64,000 nt of DNA, taken from Allopseudospirillum japonicum. GTDB lineage: Bacteria > Pseudomonadota > Gammaproteobacteria > Pseudomonadales > Halomonadaceae. Numbering within the stretch: the stretch's first letter is position 1; each line of letters starts with the position of its first letter. Below the pieces are notes generated by a model. That model made no database searches. It worked only from the letters and a program-made list of their open reading frames with translations, and was not told the DNA's origin. The stretch is taken from contig NZ_FNYH01000005.1 of NCBI RefSeq assembly GCF_900108915.1, positions 112,688 to 176,687 of the forward strand, given 5' to 3'. Positions 55,506-64,000 of the stretch are shown here, piece by piece. Both the position numbers and the translations under genes were made by a program.

Positions 55506-55604
55506 TGATGATGTGGTTAAAGATTGTGATCTAGATTGATGTTATCCGGTTTAGATAGTTAAGTAACCGCTTGCTAAATATGGATATTTTCCTGGTAAGT
55601 CCAA

Positions 55605-56240
55605 TCAAACCAATAACTTCGCCGCGAGCACAACAAAAACTAAAGTTAATATATATTGCATGCCTTGGTGTATTTTTTTAGATTGCATTAAACCTTGACC
55701 GAGACGAGCAGCAATAACCGCCATGCAAGAAAAACTCACCAGTGCAGTGATTAAAAATAATCCACCGAGAAAATAAATACGTAACCCAGTGGCTTCCAGA
55801 TGATCTGGAATAAACTGGGGTAATAAAGCTAAAAAGAATAAAGAAACTTTAGGATTGGTTAAATTCATAATCAGCCCGCGACGATACGCTACAGCGGCAC
55901 TCAGTTGTGTCTTTGTATCCGCTATCTTTTGAGGCGCTTGCTGTGCGGTTTGCCAAGTTTGCCAAGCTAAATAAATTAAATAAGCCGCACCCAAGATTTT
56001 AAGGAGTAAAAAAGCCCAAGGTGTGGTTTGCAATAAACCCGCAATCCCTAAAGCAACGGCACTTGTATGAAAAATCAGGCCACTACATAGGCCTAAAGTA
56101 ATCCATAAGCCACTTTGATAACCTTGACTTGCAGAATGTGCGATAACAAATAAATTATCTGGCCCAGGGGCAAGACAGAGAAGTAAGGCGGTGATGAGAA
56201 ATCCGAAAATAACATCTACAGGGAGCAAACTGGCAAGCAT
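55605..56240 (-). CDS. LysE/RhtB-family amino acid exporter
   Basis: 211 aa, six membrane segments, with the family block LCLAPGPDNLFVIAHSASQG near the N-terminus and LINLTNPKVSLFFLALLPQF-like text (MNLTNPKVSLFFLALLPQF) in the middle. Exports an amino acid or derivative; substrate unknown. AGGAAG ahead of the ATG at 56238-56240 sets the start; the frame extends 57 bases upstream. Confidence 0.88.
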   Translation of the reverse strand: MLASLLPVDVIFGFLITALLLCLAPGPDNLFVIAHSASQGYQSGLWITLGLCSGLIFHTSAVALGIAGLLQTTPWAFLLLKILGAAYLIYLAWQTWQTAQQAPQKIADTKTQLSAAVAYRRGLIMNLTNPKVSLFFLALLPQFIPDHLEATGLRIYFLGGLFLITALVSFSCMAVIAARLGQGLMQSKKIHQGMQYILTLVFVVLAAKLLV

Positions 56241-56285
56241 ACACTTCTTCCTAACCATGAAATCAAACTGGTCAGTATAAAAGAA

Positions 56286-56309
56286 AAAACCCCGCAAAGC
56301 GGGGTTTTA
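56286..56309. terminator. Terminator of the PhoX-family gene
   Basis: Stem AAAACCCCGC / GCGGGGTTTT with loop AAA, flanked by A and T runs; lies 30 bases beyond the phoX-like stop. Confidence 0.88.
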
Positions 56310-56338
56310 TCACAGAAAAGTATGTGCCTAGGTTGAAC

Positions 56339-58210
56339 TTAACTACCGATCACACCGCCGTCTTCTTTTTGAATCATCATAATGGTGGAGCGTGGTTTGC
56401 TTTGCCCGCCAGCAGGGAAGTGTGAAGGTGCTAAATCTTCCCCTGGATGCTGCACACCAACAAATAAAGTTTTGTAATCCGGGCTAAAGGCAAGCCCAGT
56501 CAGCTCACATGCGATAGGGCCGGTAGCAAAACGCTTGATCTCACCAGAATGGGGATCTGCGCAGAGCATTTGGTTATTGCCCATACCCGCAAAATCGCCG
56601 GCATTGGAATAGTTGCCATCGGTTTGAATCCACAAGCGTCCGCTTTGATCGAAACCTAAACCATCTGGGCTGTTAAACATATTATCTGCATGAATATTGG
56701 CACTGCCTGCATACAAGTCTTGATGCACTTCAGGGTTACCTGCTAATACAAATAAATCCCAAGTAAACGCTTGGCTGATATGGCTGGCTTGTGCAGGATA
56801 CCAGCGTACAATTTGCCCATAATGATTCGCCGCACGTGGATTGGGGCCGCCAACGGGTTGATGATCTTTTTTGCCTCTGTGTTTGTTATTGGTCAAGGTG
56901 CAGAAAACACTTTGTTTATTCGGGTGGATAGCGACCCATTCAGGACGATCCATAGTGGTTGCACCGACTTGGGTGGCCGCTGCACGTGCAAAAATTAAGA
57001 CTTCTGCTTGGTCAGCAAAACCGTTTTCTGCGGTCAGGCCATGTTTGCCATGGGTCAGTTCGATCCATTGGCCACGTCCTTCTAAAGCGCCTTCTTGTGC
57101 CTCAAAACGCGCTACATATAAGGTGCCTTCTTCTAAGAGTTGACGATTATGCTGTGCTTGGCCTTCCTGATATTTGTGTTTAGAAACAAATTTATATAAA
57201 TGTTCGCCGCGCTCATCGTCCCCCATATAGACCACGACATGCCCAGTATCATCCAGTACTAGGGCCGCATTTTCGTGTTTAAAACGTCCCAGCGCCGTAC
57301 GTTTAAGCGGGGTTGATTCTGGGTTCATGGGGTCGATTTCGACAATCCAGCCAAAACGATGTGGCTCATGCGGGTGTTGTGCTAAATCAAAACGCTCATC
57401 TTGTGTATGCCACTGATAGCCAGCATCTTTTGCACCCAAACCATAGCGTTGAGCACGGGCATCCAGGGCCAAATCTGCTTGTGCTGATCCAAAATAACCA
57501 TGAAAGTTTTCTTCACAAGTGAGGTAGGTACCCCAAGGGGTTTGTCCATTGGCACAATTATTAAAGGTACCTAAAACGTGCGTGCCGCTGGTATCTTGTG
57601 CGGTTTTGACCAGTGGATGCCCTGCCACCGGACCGGTTAGTTGCATGGGCGTATAAGCGGTAATGCGACGGTTAAATTCAGAACCCTGCACATAATGCCA
57701 GCGGCCATCGGCTTGGCGGCGAATTTCAAAAATAGAGACCCCATGAGCGGCTTGGGCTTTTTTAACATCCTCTGCACTCATGGATTTCCCTTGATGTGCA
57801 AATAGATATTCGTAATTCGTGTACTCATTGTTGACGGCTAAAAGGGCGCGATCTTCGGCAAGTGGGAACAAGCTCATACCGTCGGTATTATCCCCAAACT
57901 GGCCGGCTTGGGCTTGTGAATTTTGCGTGCCGGATTCATCAAATGCCGGTGCTTGTTGTAATAAAGGATCTCCCCAAGAAATCAGCGGCTGGGCGCGATA
58001 CCCCGCAGGGACCACAAAAGTATCTGCAGTAGAAGCAGGTACAGGTTGAAAACCTAGTAAAGCGGTTTTTTGACTGACGGAGGCAACCGCTTGTGATAAA
58101 GGGTGAGTGGCAAGAAAGAGCCCCATGGCACTCATACTGGAGGCTTGCAAAAAACGGCGACGGCTTAAGCCTTTTTCTAATATATGGTTAAAGTCATTTG
58201 AAGCTGACAT
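56339..58210 (-). CDS. PhoX-family protein, Tat-exported
   Basis: 623 aa. The N-terminus carries a twin-arginine signal (SRRRFLQASS, residues 16-25), then a DUF839/PhoX beta-propeller. Family blocks are TYLTCEENFHGYFG, FGWIVEIDP and GPIACELTGLAFSPD. Characterised PhoX proteins are Ca/Fe-dependent alkaline phosphatases; many homologues annotated as such are untested. No Pho-box-like repeat is evident upstream. Monocistronic. Confidence 0.85.
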   Translation of the reverse strand: MSASNDFNHILEKGLSRRRFLQASSMSAMGLFLATHPLSQAVASVSQKTALLGFQPVPASTADTFVVPAGYRAQPLISWGDPLLQQAPAFDESGTQNSQAQAGQFGDNTDGMSLFPLAEDRALLAVNNEYTNYEYLFAHQGKSMSAEDVKKAQAAHGVSIFEIRRQADGRWHYVQGSEFNRRITAYTPMQLTGPVAGHPLVKTAQDTSGTHVLGTFNNCANGQTPWGTYLTCEENFHGYFGSAQADLALDARAQRYGLGAKDAGYQWHTQDERFDLAQHPHEPHRFGWIVEIDPMNPESTPLKRTALGRFKHENAALVLDDTGHVVVYMGDDERGEHLYKFVSKHKYQEGQAQHNRQLLEEGTLYVARFEAQEGALEGRGQWIELTHGKHGLTAENGFADQAEVLIFARAAATQVGATTMDRPEWVAIHPNKQSVFCTLTNNKHRGKKDHQPVGGPNPRAANHYGQIVRWYPAQASHISQAFTWDLFVLAGNPEVHQDLYAGSANIHADNMFNSPDGLGFDQSGRLWIQTDGNYSNAGDFAGMGNNQMLCADPHSGEIKRFATGPIACELTGLAFSPDYKTLFVGVQHPGEDLAPSHFPAGGQSKPRSTIMMIQKEDGGVIGS

Positions 58211-58389
58211 ACTCTAAATGCTCCCGCAGCAAAATCTTGGTCAGTAATGATGTTATGGAGGCGATATTTGCCGTGAGAGAGTCAACCAGAGTCAGCCCAA
58301 ACGACATCACCCACTGATTTGCTTATAAAACAAAAAGATGACGTTTGCTTGACGATGAGATGAAACCTAACTAGAGGATCTGGCGAGAT

Positions 58390-59499
58390 ATGCCTAAATT
58401 TCTGCATACAGCTGATTGGCAAATTGGCCGTCAATTTACCACCTTTGAGCCAGAAGAAGCCGCTGTGCTAGCACAAGCTCGCTTACAGGCTGTACAAGCC
58501 TTAGCGGAATATGCGCAGCAGCAAAAATGCCAAGGGGTTTGGGTGGCTGGGGATATTTTTGATTCGCATACGGTCCCTGAACGCACCTTAAGACGTTTAT
58601 TTAATACGCTAGAAGCTTTTTCTGGGCCTTGGTATTTATTGCCGGGTAATCATGATGCTGCTTTAAATGCCAGTGTATGGACACGTGCCCAAGCCTTAAA
58701 CCTGATTCCGGATCATGTCCACTTATTATTAGAACCCAAGGTTTATTTGCAGGAAACTAGTGGTGTTGCGCTTTTAGCCGCGCCTTTAACTCAGCGTCAT
58801 ACTTATCAAGATTTGACCGCTTGGTTTGATCAGGCCTCAACACCTAAAGATTTTTATCGTGTAGGTATCGCGCATGGGAGTGTGGCGGGTGTGCTAAGTG
58901 AGCAGATGCAAGCAAGTAACTTAATTGCAGCAGATCGGGCACAAAGTGCGCACTTGGATTATTTCGCTTTGGGAGATTGGCACGGATATTTACAAATTAA
59001 TGCAAAAACTTGGTATGCAGGTACGCCGGAAAGCGATCGATTTCGTAATAATCACTCAGGGTATTGCTTAGAAGTAGAGCTGACAAATTTAGGTGAGGAC
59101 CCACAAATCAGACCTTATCCTATAGGACAATATCAATGGCAACAATCTCAGTTTGATTTGCCACAAGAATTAGCAGCTTTAACCCATTATTTAAACCAGT
59201 TAACTCGGGATCAAGTGTGTCAAATCCAATTAACGGGTACTTTAGGATGGCAAGAAAAAAATCAATTAGAATCTCTTATCGCACAAGCGCGCGCCCAATG
59301 TCATGCTTGCCGTGTCAATATTGCTGAAATTGATGTCACCCCAACGACAGAGGATCTACAAGCATTGCAAGCAGATGCCTATTTACAGGATATACTCAAA
59401 GAGTTGCAGCAATTGCAAAAGCATCCACAACAAGCCCCTATGGCACGCACGGCATTAACCATCTTAGCGCAAGGGTTAACAGAAATTAATAAGGCGTAA
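58390..59499 (+). CDS. SbcD/Mre11-like DNA repair nuclease
   Basis: 369-aa calcineurin-like phosphoesterase. Metal-binding motifs in order: FLHTADWQIG (D and H), WVAGDIFDSH, LLPGNHDA and GIAHGS, then LGDWHGYLQI. It belongs with the YhaO/SbcD type that pairs with a long coiled-coil ATPase. The next gene starts 4 bases later and encodes that partner. The C-terminal 110 residues are the capping part. Confidence 0.88.
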   Translation: MPKFLHTADWQIGRQFTTFEPEEAAVLAQARLQAVQALAEYAQQQKCQGVWVAGDIFDSHTVPERTLRRLFNTLEAFSGPWYLLPGNHDAALNASVWTRAQALNLIPDHVHLLLEPKVYLQETSGVALLAAPLTQRHTYQDLTAWFDQASTPKDFYRVGIAHGSVAGVLSEQMQASNLIAADRAQSAHLDYFALGDWHGYLQINAKTWYAGTPESDRFRNNHSGYCLEVELTNLGEDPQIRPYPIGQYQWQQSQFDLPQELAALTHYLNQLTRDQVCQIQLTGTLGWQEKNQLESLIAQARAQCHACRVNIAEIDVTPTTEDLQALQADAYLQDILKELQQLQKHPQQAPMARTALTILAQGLTEINKA

Positions 59500-59503
59500 G
59501 GAT

Positions 59504-62170
59504 ATGCAAATTCAAAGGGTAAAAATCCAAAATTTCCGTTGTTTTCAGCAGCCCATAGAAGTGCATTTTACGGCAGGGTTAAATATTATTTTTGGTGCCA
59601 ATGAAACCGGTAAAACGACTTTAGTTGAGGCAATTAAAGCCGCATTTTTACAACGTGCACGGGTTAAAAAACCTTTAGAATCTTTTAAATCTTGGCAAGC
59701 AAGTGATAAAACGCCCATAGAAATTGAAGTGGATTTTTTATATCAGCAACAACAGTGGCGAATTTATAAACGTTTTTTTTATCAAGCCGATTGTCAGTTA
59801 TGGGTTGATGGTCAGCATTTACAGGGAGATGCTGCAGAAGATTATCTTGCTCACTATTTGGGATATGAGTATGCCAGACAAGGGGTAAGCAAGGGCGAAC
59901 ATCAAGGATTATTGGGCTTGCTTTGGTTAACCCAAGGGCAGATTCCGACCCTTGGGATGCAAGGAAAGGTGGCACAGCAAGGTTTGCATGAAGCATTAGC
60001 TGAACAGGTGCAGTATCTAGAATGCCAACAAGCGCATCCTTTACTCGCTTATTTGCAAGCGCAATTGGATGCTTTGGTCACCACGAGTAGACAGCAGCCA
60101 AAAGGAAAGTATGCTGATTCAGTGCAGGCTTTGACAAAAGCCCAAACGCAATATGCACATCTACAAGAAAAGTTGCAGAGTTATCAACAAAATATGCAAC
60201 GTTTAGCCGATTTAAAGACACAAGTACAGGCGTATCCCAATGCGCAAGTGCGGCAAATGAAAGCAGAGTTACACGCAGCACGTTTACAATTAGCACAAGC
60301 ACAAACGGTACAGGCACAACAAGAAGCGAAACGAGCTGAGTTACAAGCTTTGCAAAGTCAATTTCAGCAGGTGCAAGCTTGGTTGGAAGAACATGCACAA
60401 GATGTACAGCAGCAGCAACAAGCCAGTACAGACGCGAGCTATTGGCAGCAGAAAAGCCAAGATGATCAGCAAGAAATTAGCAGGTTAGAGCAAGCATTAA
60501 CCCAGGCACGTGTCCAAGCGCGTCAATATCAGCAAATGCGTATTGCCAGTGCTTGGTTGGAAAATCAGGCGATGTTGCAGCAAGAAACCCAGTCCTTGTA
60601 CCAAAAACAACAAGCAGTCCAGGCGTTATTGCAACAAAAACAGACCTTACAGGCAAAAATGAAGCCTTTATTGCCTTTATCTGCAAAATGTTTGCAGGCT
60701 TTACAAGAAAAAGTCACCCAATATCAGCAGCTCTGTTTTAAAGAAGAAGCGCTAAGTCCTCGGGTCATTTTCCAGTTGAGCCCTGATTTTGCGATCACTT
60801 GTAATCAACAAGCTTGTGCATCGCAAGGTGAATATGCAGTGACTCAGGATTTGGTCCTAGACATTGAAGGGGTGGGTTGGATTAGGGTACAGGCGCAGCA
60901 ACAAAACCTGTTGCAAATTCAAGCAGAAAAAAAACAAATTCAGCATCAAGTACTTGCGATATTGCAGCCTTACCAAAGGTATTTACCGCAAGCCTTAGCC
61001 CAGATGTTAGCTACTGAGCTGCCTTTGACACAAGTGAATACTTGGCTGGCCCAGGCCCAAACCTACCAAAAATTGCAGGGGGAACTGGCGGCTATCGAGG
61101 AAGCCATCACGTATAAAGCCCCCCAAGGCTTAGCGGCACTAACAGACACGCTAGCACAGACGCAAGCGAAACTTGCGCAAGTTGAGGAAAACTTGCAGAG
61201 CCTGCCAGCGACAGAGAGAAAAAAGGCGGAGCAGCATCAAGGTGTGTCGGTGTTGGAAATCCCAGACACACAAGAAGTCGCTAGGCTTGAGCAGGCTTAT
61301 CAAAGTTTGTTATCACAAGGGCAAACAGCCGCACAAGAAATGCACATGGCCCAACGGCAACAGGCCTATTGGACACAAAAACTACAAGCCCCCAGCTACC
61401 AAAAGCAGTTGGCACAAGCGCAAGCCCAATATGCGCACTTGCAACAGACATTAGCCATTCAACAAGCAGCATATCAAGCGCAGCAAGAGCAAAGATGGCA
61501 GGCAACCTATGAGCAGTGCCAACAAGATGTCCAGCGGTTAGAAACGAGCCTACAGCAGCAAGCACACCAGCATCAGCAAGCACACACGGAATATTTACAG
61601 CTACAAGCCTATTTAAAGGCTTTAGAAGCGGATAACTTAGAAGAAGAAATCGCGCAACTGAGCACAGAGATCCATTATTATCAACAACAAACAGCAGCGT
61701 ATGCGGTACAGGTTGAAGCACTCAATTGGCTACAAAAACGCATTCAGGCACAGCAAGCGGCAAGTCTACAACGCTTGTACCAGCCATTAAACCAAGCTTT
61801 ACACCCTTATTTACGCTTGTGGTGGCCGCAAGCTGAATTGGTATGGAATCCAGAATGGCAACCACAACAAATATATCGAGCTGAACAAGCGCAGCCGATC
61901 CCAGCGTTAAGTTGGGGGGCACGTGAGCAACTGAATGTGATGGTGCGCTTTGCTTATGCGGATGTGTTGCGCACTGTAGGTAAGCCGAGTTTGCTTATTT
62001 TGGATGATGCGCTCGTTCACACAGATGGTGAGCGTTTACAAGTGATGAAACGAATTTTATACCAGGGTGCGCAAAAGCATCAGGTTTTGATGTTGAGCTG
62101 TCATCAATCAAGGTGGCAAGATTTAGGCGCGAGTACAACGATTGATCTTGCCGCTTATATCAAGGCTTAG
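59504..62170 (+). CDS. SbcC/Rad50/YhaN-like coiled-coil ATPase
   Basis: 888 aa. Walker A GANETGKTT at residues 31-39. Long Gln/Ala-rich coiled-coil arms run about 175-400 and 500-760. The C-terminal ATPase half has SWGAREQLNVMVRFAYADVL (signature) and LLILDDALVHTD (Walker B). No CxxC zinc hook is seen in the middle; a Cys pair near residues 430-445 (TCNQQACAS) lies between the arms. With the preceding nuclease it should form an SbcCD-like complex that cuts DNA ends and hairpins. The coiled coil is unusually glutamine-rich. Confidence 0.86.
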   Translation: MQIQRVKIQNFRCFQQPIEVHFTAGLNIIFGANETGKTTLVEAIKAAFLQRARVKKPLESFKSWQASDKTPIEIEVDFLYQQQQWRIYKRFFYQADCQLWVDGQHLQGDAAEDYLAHYLGYEYARQGVSKGEHQGLLGLLWLTQGQIPTLGMQGKVAQQGLHEALAEQVQYLECQQAHPLLAYLQAQLDALVTTSRQQPKGKYADSVQALTKAQTQYAHLQEKLQSYQQNMQRLADLKTQVQAYPNAQVRQMKAELHAARLQLAQAQTVQAQQEAKRAELQALQSQFQQVQAWLEEHAQDVQQQQQASTDASYWQQKSQDDQQEISRLEQALTQARVQARQYQQMRIASAWLENQAMLQQETQSLYQKQQAVQALLQQKQTLQAKMKPLLPLSAKCLQALQEKVTQYQQLCFKEEALSPRVIFQLSPDFAITCNQQACASQGEYAVTQDLVLDIEGVGWIRVQAQQQNLLQIQAEKKQIQHQVLAILQPYQRYLPQALAQMLATELPLTQVNTWLAQAQTYQKLQGELAAIEEAITYKAPQGLAALTDTLAQTQAKLAQVEENLQSLPATERKKAEQHQGVSVLEIPDTQEVARLEQAYQSLLSQGQTAAQEMHMAQRQQAYWTQKLQAPSYQKQLAQAQAQYAHLQQTLAIQQAAYQAQQEQRWQATYEQCQQDVQRLETSLQQQAHQHQQAHTEYLQLQAYLKALEADNLEEEIAQLSTEIHYYQQQTAAYAVQVEALNWLQKRIQAQQAASLQRLYQPLNQALHPYLRLWWPQAELVWNPEWQPQQIYRAEQAQPIPALSWGAREQLNVMVRFAYADVLRTVGKPSLLILDDALVHTDGERLQVMKRILYQGAQKHQVLMLSCHQSRWQDLGASTTIDLAAYIKA

Positions 62171-62694
62171 TATTCACTCAGACCTGTGCGTATATTCTCG
62201 CTAAGCTGTTTAAACGCCTGTAAATAGGTGCTAATTTCTTGATGTAAATCGGCAGCTAAAGGGAGTGCATCAGAGGTTTGTTTATCGGTGGCCAGCAATA
62301 AAGGGGCGGTTGGTGTGTTTTGTGTGCTGGCCTGTTCTAGACCTAACCCTAGCGCTTGTTCATAGCGTCTTTGACAAGCACGCCACCAGCTGAAGGTGTC
62401 TTCCGTTAAACTTTGTAAGTGCAGGGCTTCAGGAATCACTTGCTCACGCGGGACACCTAGCTCAACTAAATCCGCCGCCTGGGTGGCAATATGGGGATCT
62501 AAACGGTATGCCTGTGCAATTTCTCCTAACAAGGCCCGCCAAGCCCCTTGTAAATGGAACAGTGCCGCTTCCGCACAGGAATAAGTCAAAGCGACTTGTT
62601 GCAGTTCATCATAGGTCGCAATCTTCTGCAAAATTTGTAATTGCAGTTGGCAATAAAATAATTTCTGTTGTGTACGTTGTGTATAAATAGACAT
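62167..62694 (-). CDS. Conserved small protein, function unknown (DUF6586-like)
   Basis: 175 aa from the ATG at 62692-62694 (MSIYTQRTQQKLFYCQLQLQ); the open frame extends 39 bases further. Mostly helical: CAEAALFHLQGAWRALLGEIAQA in the first half, an Asp/Glu-containing helix DTFSWWRACQRRYEQ in the middle. I associate it weakly with the DUF6586 family of Pseudomonas relatives. It converges with the ATPase gene, overlapping by four bases. Confidence 0.6.
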   Translation of the reverse strand: MSIYTQRTQQKLFYCQLQLQILQKIATYDELQQVALTYSCAEAALFHLQGAWRALLGEIAQAYRLDPHIATQAADLVELGVPREQVIPEALHLQSLTEDTFSWWRACQRRYEQALGLGLEQASTQNTPTAPLLLATDKQTSDALPLAADLHQEISTYLQAFKQLSENIRTGLSEY

Positions 62695-62745
62695 GAAAGC
62701 TCTCGCTGGATGCGTACAAAAAAAGAAAATCAATAAAATATAAAG

Positions 62746-63330
62746 TTACTTGGGGTTAGATTTTTGATCAGTCGCAGACGTTTTAGAGGGAGGTTTGCGC
62801 GTTTTTTGGGTTTGATCATCACGTTGTAAACGCCGCTTTTGCCAATGATGACCAACGTGCCAGCGCCAAAATAAACGTACACCAATATTCGCTGCGCAGG
62901 CTAAAAATACACCGGTCAATAAAGAACCTAGCAATAAGGGTTGCCAGCTTTGGGAAAATAAGTGGCGTGCCCATTCTAAGGTAACTTCTGCTGGCATGGG
63001 TTGGCTTTCCAATCCGAGTAACCAAGACCCTAGCAAATAAGTACCATAAAATAAAAAGGGAATTGTTAAAGGATTGGTTGTCCACACCAAGGCGACAGAA
63101 ATGGCGACATTACAACGCACCACAGCGGCTAAAATCGCAGCGACAAGCATTTGAAAAGGAATAGGCAAAAAAGCGCAAAATAAACCGACCGAGCAAGCAT
63201 TAGCGACTGTATGCCGGGTAGGCACCCATAAGCGCGCGTCTGCAATCAAATGGGCAATATGACGTAAGGACGGATGTGCCTGCAGGTACTCCTGCTTGGG
63301 CATGTAACGGCGAACGAGTTTACGGGGCAT
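62746..63330 (-). CDS. DUF2062 family membrane protein
   Basis: 194 aa. The start MPRKLVRRYMPKQEYLQAHP is standard for the family. Three to four membrane segments are predicted by eye (FCAFLPIPFQMLVAAILAAV, PLTIPFLFYGTYLLG and one near residue 130), and the C-terminal tail is Lys/Arg/Ser-rich. Function not established. Confidence 0.85.
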   Translation of the reverse strand: MPRKLVRRYMPKQEYLQAHPSLRHIAHLIADARLWVPTRHTVANACSVGLFCAFLPIPFQMLVAAILAAVVRCNVAISVALVWTTNPLTIPFLFYGTYLLGSWLLGLESQPMPAEVTLEWARHLFSQSWQPLLLGSLLTGVFLACAANIGVRLFWRWHVGHHWQKRRLQRDDQTQKTRKPPSKTSATDQKSNPK

Positions 63331-63460
63331 AAGTCTTCGGCTACATCAGCTGGCTGGAGGTTTTCTATTATGCCTATAGCTTTATTCAGATGCCAAGTTT
63401 TTGCAGCTTATGTCTGCGCTTTTGTTGCGGCTTGTTAAAAACATAATAAGATCATGGCTT

Positions 63461-63496
63461 GACTGCTCCCCTCCCTAAAGAAAGGGGATTCCCAAT
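63461..63496 (-). repeat. Right end of an IS200/IS605-type element
   Basis: Immediately after the TnpB stop, the minus strand reads TCCCCTTTCTTTAGGGAGGG and ends GGAGCAGTC: a stem-loop of the kind found at the 3' end of such elements. That end also forms the scaffold part of the TnpB guide RNA. The exact boundary, perhaps near 63461, is inferred. Confidence 0.6.
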
Positions 63497-64000
63497 TCAT
63501 CGAGAATAGGACACGGGGACTGACCCCATGCCACTTACATTCTCTCCAAGGGCTAACACCGCCAGCCCGGCGGCTTTAATGTTGGTCGCAGCGTTAATGT
63601 CGCGGTCATGGTCTGCGCCACATTCGGGGCAGCGCCATTGCCTGACCGACAACGGCAGCGACGATAAGGTGTGTCCGCAACCCGAGCAGTGTTTGGAGCT
63701 AGGGAACCACGGGTCAATGGCGACCAGCGATCGCCCGGCCCAATCGGCCTTGTACGCCAACTGGCGCACGAACTCACCCCATCCGGCATCGGCAATCGCT
63801 TTACTCAGCGTGGGGTTGCGGATCATGTTTTTCACTTTCAGGGATTCGACACAGATCACTTGGTTCTCGTTAATCAATCTGCGGGACAGCTTGTGCAAGT
63901 TGTCTTGCCGGCAATCGGAGATTTTGGCGTGAAGTTTCGCCACCTTCTGTCGGGCCTTGGCGCGGTTGGCCGAGCCGAGCTTTTTCTTGCTCAGCCGGCG
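63497..64000 (-). CDS. tnpB: TnpB, RNA-guided nuclease of an IS200/IS605-type element (C-terminal part)
   Basis: The last 167 codons of TnpB. The frame stays open to the window edge; the first ATG inside it is not the true start. RuvC residues visible: Glu in VICVESLKVKNM and the last Asp in DHDRDINAATNIKAAG. Between them is the four-Cys zinc finger CSGCG...CPECG. TnpB cuts DNA guided by an RNA made from the element's right end. The gene is clearly GC-rich against the AT-rich host, a sign of recent arrival. Whether a TnpA transposase lies beyond the edge cannot be seen. Confidence 0.93.
   Translation of the reverse strand, partial: RRLSKKKLGSANRAKARQKVAKLHAKISDCRQDNLHKLSRRLINENQVICVESLKVKNMIRNPTLSKAIADAGWGEFVRQLAYKADWAGRSLVAIDPWFPSSKHCSGCGHTLSSLPLSVRQWRCPECGADHDRDINAATNIKAAGLAVLALGENVSGMGSVPVSYSR

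Noticed and set aside
63528..63932. 134-codon forward frame over the TnpB gene
   Set aside because: Antisense shadow; the minus strand encodes the RuvC residues and zinc finger.

Overview
The window reads as the chromosome of a moderately AT-rich gammaproteobacterium of the Pseudomonadales/Oceanospirillales type. Evidence: divergent rne/rluC followed by a HAD phosphatase and sppA, a pilZ-tatD pair, gloB followed by a methyltransferase, a TetR regulator followed by a DUF1285 protein, a MotY-type flagellar stator protein, two chemoreceptors, and monothiol GrxD next to a 2-Cys peroxiredoxin. Most genes are core housekeeping genes, with short spacings, clear Shine-Dalgarno sites and bidirectional hairpin terminators between converging genes.

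Layout. 0-10.3 kb: rne (truncated by the window edge, long structured leader), rluC, HAD phosphatase, sppA, a Pat-type protein acetyltransferase divergent from an HDAC-family deacetylase, and gpsA. 10.3-19.9 kb: an acquired block. It begins at a LysR-gene fragment and an IS200/IS605-like end remnant and carries exbB-exbD-tonB, a TonB-dependent receptor, a secreted membrane-anchored CobN-like chelatase, a second ExbB/MotA-like protein and a DUF2149 protein. Base composition climbs from AT-rich in exbB/exbD to very GC-rich in the chelatase and falls back to host-like at about 19.92 kb. The gene set matches the Bacteroides Hmu heme dechelatase system and the zinc-starvation operon PA1922-PA1925 of Pseudomonas aeruginosa. 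It is the most interesting system here: an apparent one-operon machine for taking up a metal-tetrapyrrole or metallophore and processing it in the periplasm, with two proton-channel pairs.

20-31.3 kb: a serralysin-like metalloprotease with DUF4214 repeats, SixA, an alpha/beta hydrolase, a 38-aa single-helix protein, an Mla/Pqi-type lipid transport operon, a RimK-like ATP-grasp ligase, pdxB and prephenate dehydratase. 31.6-38.2 kb: a chemoreceptor with a c-type heme motif in its periplasmic domain, PilZ, TatD, a dCache chemoreceptor, KDPG aldolase and glyoxalase II. 38.4-50.8 kb: a methyltransferase, an exonuclease whose GIY-YIG-like C-terminal half is cut off by an in-frame amber codon, TetR, DUF1285, a UvrD-type helicase, MotY, peroxiredoxin/GrxD, argD-argF, NudC, a thiolase-like protein and a rhodanese. 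51-56.2 kb: a four-repeat DUF4214 protein, tRNA-Val, pgsA, a tRNA-Gly-Cys-Leu cluster, then an integrase stump cut by an intact IS3-family element (an integration site with an apparent IS-associated deletion), then a LysE exporter. 56.3-63.3 kb: a Tat-exported PhoX-family protein, an SbcD/SbcC-like nuclease pair and two small conserved proteins. 63.4-64.0 kb: the 3' part of a GC-rich TnpB gene with its right-end hairpin, running off the window.

The genes are mostly independent core functions. Working units visible from order and spacing are the Hmu-like operon, the MlaE/F/D/PqiC operon, grxD-prx, argD-argF, the second chemoreceptor overlapping eda, and the SbcD/SbcC-like pair.
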